Source: Mycoplasma sp. CAG:877
GTDB lineage: Bacteria; Bacillota_I; Bacilli_A; RF39; UBA660
DNA length: 32,678 nt
Reading direction: 5' to 3'
NCBI GenBank assembly: GCA_000433455.1
Contig: HF992491.1
Span: 2,241 to 34,918, forward strand
Shown in pieces: positions 30,620 through 32,678 of the stretch; the first letter of the stretch is position 1, and every line of letters begins with the position of its first letter. Both the position numbers and the translations under genes were made by a program. The notes beneath the pieces are model-generated. The model did no database searches. It was not told the origin of the DNA and saw only the letters and a program-made list of their open reading frames with translations.

Positions 30620-31579
30620 ATGAAGTTTATTTTAAATTGTCAACAAGCAGAAGAACTTGGTAAAAAATTAAATGACTATAGTACAAAACTTTCAGATACC
30701 ACAAGTGAGTTGCAACTTTTAAAAGTTGATGGCGATTTTGACTGGGCTGGTACTATTAATTTGATTAATTCAAATATAAATATTACAGCTGATAGGATGA
30801 AAAATGCTCAAAAGTATATTCAATTAGTTGTGGATAAACATACAGGACTTCAGAAAACATTTGAGTATCCAACTGTCGTTGCTAATGATACAGTAAAAAA
30901 GACAACACCAGTAGAAAATCCAATCCCAGTTCCACAAGATCCTACTATAAAGCCATCCTCATCAGAAAATCAAACAGACTCTACAAAAGCTACAACAATC
31001 AATCAAAAAACTAGTGATACTGCTTCCTCTTCAGAAACAATAGTGCCACCATCATCAACTACCACGTCAACATCTACAACATCCCCTGGTATTACTAATG
31101 CAAGTGATTATACAACACCAGATGGTGCTAGACACTTTACCATTCCAGAGGGTAATGGAGAAAGATATACATACATGGCTTGGCAAGCAATTACTTCACC
31201 ATCATCAAATCAATATAGATTAAGAGAAGCAGCTGGAATGAATTTTGATGATGAAGGATTTGGCAGAATTGATGGCAGATATGTCATTGCTTGTACAACA
31301 ACATTTGGTCAAGTTGGTGAATATGTCGACTTTAAACTAGAAGATGGAACTATTCTAAAATGTATAATAGGTGATAGTAAAGGTGGAGTTAATCCACAAT
31401 ACAATGTAAGTGAATGGGGTCATAATAACGGAAAGAATGTTGTTGAATTTATTGTTGATAAAAATTCTTGGTACAATAAAAAAGATAACCCAGGAACACC
31501 AAGTAACCATCCAGAGTGGAACCATAGAGTAACAGAAGCTTATGTTTATGGTAACTACTTTACAGATAGGAGGTCCTAA
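30620..31579 (+). CDS. WXG-like N-terminus, Ser/Thr linker and barrel-type C-terminal domain
   Basis: A 319-residue protein in three parts. Residues 1-85 are helical with a WAG turn (FDWAGTINLINSN). Residues about 95-165 form a Pro/Ser/Thr-rich linker typical of secreted proteins. Residues about 170-319 are a compact domain: YVIACTTTFGQVGEYVDFKL and CIIGDSKGG, then WGHNNGKNVVEFIVDKNSWY. I associate this pattern with phage tail-tip and cell-wall lytic proteins of clostridia, and it looks like a double-psi beta-barrel or similar fold. It could act on peptidoglycan or be a type VII effector. There is no signal peptide, which fits type VII export. GGAGG precedes ATG 30620. Confidence 0.55.
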   Translation: MKFILNCQQAEELGKKLNDYSTKLSDTTSELQLLKVDGDFDWAGTINLINSNINITADRMKNAQKYIQLVVDKHTGLQKTFEYPTVVANDTVKKTTPVENPIPVPQDPTIKPSSSENQTDSTKATTINQKTSDTASSSETIVPPSSTTTSTSTTSPGITNASDYTTPDGARHFTIPEGNGERYTYMAWQAITSPSSNQYRLREAAGMNFDDEGFGRIDGRYVIACTTTFGQVGEYVDFKLEDGTILKCIIGDSKGGVNPQYNVSEWGHNNGKNVVEFIVDKNSWYNKKDNPGTPSNHPEWNHRVTEAYVYGNYFTDRRS

Positions 31580-31581
31580 TA

Positions 31582-32499
31582 GTGGAAGCAAGAGAAGAAG
31601 TTGAAAAAATATTAGAAAACTATGTTAATGATATAAATAATATTGATCCCAATACTTGGAGTGGTACCTCTAGAGAATACTTTACAAAAAAAGCCACTGA
31701 ATCAATTACAGAATGTAGTAACGTATTATCTTCTCAATTAACAGATTTAGAAACTGCTATAGAAAAATATACCAGTTGGAAAGAAGCAAACAGATACATT
31801 CAATACTATGACGACTTATTGGAAAAATTTCAAATTCCATCACCAGGACGTGTAGATGAAAGAAATCCAAATTCGTCTCCAAAACGAGTGATAGACAACT
31901 ATGTATCTAAAAGAAAAAGCTGGGTAAATAAAGAGGCTGCTCTAAGAAATGAAATAAATACGATATTAGAAAAAATAAAAACACAAAAGTTAGAAGAAAA
32001 AGAATTAACAGCTACTGATAGTTTTGTAAAGTTCTATAAAAAAGATTATACTGATGCCTCATATGGTAATGGTACAACAATAGCTTCAGCTGGGGGTGGA
32101 CCACTTGCTATGGCTATGGTTATTTCAACACTAACTGATAAAGAAGTATCCCCAGTAGATGCCGCTAATTGGAGTTTGGAACATGGTTATAGAAGCTATG
32201 GCAATGGAACAGCTTGGGCATATGTTGAAGATTATGCTAAAGAAAATGGTCTTAATTGTACTCAGTCCAATGTAAATGCCGATTCTATAATGACTAACTT
32301 AAAAGAGGGAAATCCTGTTGTTATGGTAATTGGAGAAGGTACCTACACGGATGAAGGCCAGTTCATTGTCTTAACAGGAGTTACTGATGATGGTAAGATA
32401 GAAATAGTAGACCCTGGTAGTGAAGAAAAATCTAAACAAACTTATGATCTTGATCTTTTCTTGAATGAAGGCACTCAACAATGGATTATTAGTAATTAA
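31582..32499 (+). CDS. WXG-like protein fused to an inactive C39-like peptidase domain
   Basis: A 305-residue protein. Residues 1-75 are helical with a TWSGTSREYF turn (W-S-G). Residues about 75-145 are a charged helical linker. From about 148 the sequence follows the C39-like (Peptidase_C39_2) family: FYKKDYTDASYGNGTTIAS, VSPVDAANWSLEHGY, and FIVLTGVTDDGKIEIVDPGS. The catalytic Cys of the usual S-G-C-G-P is Gly172 (SAGGGPLAMAMV), and the usual His before F-I-V-L is Gln260, so both catalytic residues are gone although the fold looks intact. It probably binds peptides or acts as a non-enzymatic effector or immunity-type protein. GTG 31582 is the start, behind AGGAGGT. It closes the operon. Confidence 0.7.
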   Translation: MEAREEVEKILENYVNDINNIDPNTWSGTSREYFTKKATESITECSNVLSSQLTDLETAIEKYTSWKEANRYIQYYDDLLEKFQIPSPGRVDERNPNSSPKRVIDNYVSKRKSWVNKEAALRNEINTILEKIKTQKLEEKELTATDSFVKFYKKDYTDASYGNGTTIASAGGGPLAMAMVISTLTDKEVSPVDAANWSLEHGYRSYGNGTAWAYVEDYAKENGLNCTQSNVNADSIMTNLKEGNPVVMVIGEGTYTDEGQFIVLTGVTDDGKIEIVDPGSEEKSKQTYDLDLFLNEGTQQWIISN

Positions 32500-32513
32500 T
32501 AGTTTCAATATAT

Positions 32514-32549
32514 AAAAACTACTTTTTAACAAATAAAAGTAGTTTTTTT
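32514..32549. terminator. Terminator after the WXG operon, probably bidirectional
   Basis: A thirteen-base perfect stem, AAAAACTACTTTT (32514-32526) with AAAAGTAGTTTTT (32535-32547), an eight-base loop and further T residues. The A-rich left side would give a U tract to the convergent - strand gene. Confidence 0.88.
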
Positions 32550-32575
32550 CACCTGAATTCACTAAAAGAAAAATT

Positions 32576-32678
32576 CTAATTTGCTGGCCCAGTTGGTCCT
32601 GTCGGTCCAGTCGCACCAGTAGGAATGGTTAGGTTTAAAACAAAATTAGGTGCAGTACCAGTAATACTGGCAGCAGCC
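32576..32678 (-). CDS. C-terminal end of a collagen-like (Gly-x-Thr/Pro repeat) protein, cut by the window edge
   Basis: On the - strand an open frame enters from the right edge and stops at TAG (32578-32576). It encodes 33 residues: an Ala/Ser/Thr-rich start, PNFVLNLTIPTGATGPTGPT and GPAN at the end. The GATGPTGPTGP repeat is the collagen-like pattern of bacterial surface and exosporium proteins (BclA-like), and the segment before it resembles the spacer between repeat blocks. Only the tail is visible, so the size and anchoring of the full protein cannot be judged. It is convergent with the WXG operon. Confidence 0.7.
   Translation of the reverse strand, partial: AAASITGTAPNFVLNLTIPTGATGPTGPTGPAN

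Noticed and set aside
29996..32499. A complete type VII secretion system
   Set aside because: Only WXG-type substrates or partners are present; no EssC/FtsK-SpoIIIE ATPase or EsaA-like membrane gene is in the window.

Overview
The window is AT-rich, densely packed DNA (about 30% GC by eye) that looks like a low-GC Gram-positive bacterium, probably an anaerobic, host-associated Bacillota lineage such as an uncultured Erysipelotrichia/RF39-like or clostridial group. The evidence is strong purine-rich ribosome binding sites, an ftsE-ftsX-M23 hydrolase locus, tandem YitT proteins, radical SAM enzymes, WXG100 proteins, a BspA-type LRR protein and a collagen-like tail. The species cannot be fixed from this sequence. 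TGA is a stop here: prfB carries a classic in-frame TGA frameshift site, yet no gene in the window ends with TGA. All genes lie on the + strand except one HTH regulator (14057-15739) and a collagen-like fragment at the right edge. No tRNA, rRNA, CRISPR array, insertion sequence or phage integrase was seen.

Left third (1-8.9 kb): a mixed set of housekeeping and accessory genes. These are a nucleoside phosphorylase, two GNAT acetyltransferases, a YjbR-EVE fusion, an HExxH metallopeptidase-like protein, an alkaline-phosphatase-superfamily hydrolase, a DUF1848 radical-SAM-like protein and a large OatA-like acyltransferase with two SGNH domains, the second of which has lost its catalytic serine. 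The gap before the acyltransferase holds a cluster of DnaA-box-like sequences.

Middle (8.9-21.2 kb): the most unusual cluster is 8967-14002. It has a zinc-ribbon/LRR membrane protein, a radical SAM/SPASM enzyme with a novel C-terminal half, a translationally coupled 118-residue protein ending in Ser/Gly and 14 consecutive Asn, and a two-zinc-ribbon TIM44-like membrane protein. This could be an undescribed peptide- or protein-modifying system. It is followed by a convergent double-HTH regulator, two membrane-anchored extracellular proteins, DUF1653, a short WYL regulator, an SIS-domain protein whose ribosome binding site is buried in a hairpin, an unknown protein and a Nudix hydrolase.

Right third (21.2-32.7 kb): prfB with its frameshift, two YitT paralogues, then ftsE-ftsX-M23 hydrolase for septal peptidoglycan splitting. 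A multidrug-type ABC exporter follows, preceded by a consensus promoter, a 28-codon leader peptide, a terminator and mutually exclusive pairing segments. This is a textbook layout for ribosome-mediated attenuation. After a signal-peptidase-like protein lacking its catalytic residues comes a WXG100 operon of four genes. Its last member joins a WXG domain to a C39-like peptidase domain in which both the catalytic Cys and His are gone. A recurring theme is enzyme folds that have lost their catalytic residues (SGNH, SipW-like and C39-like).
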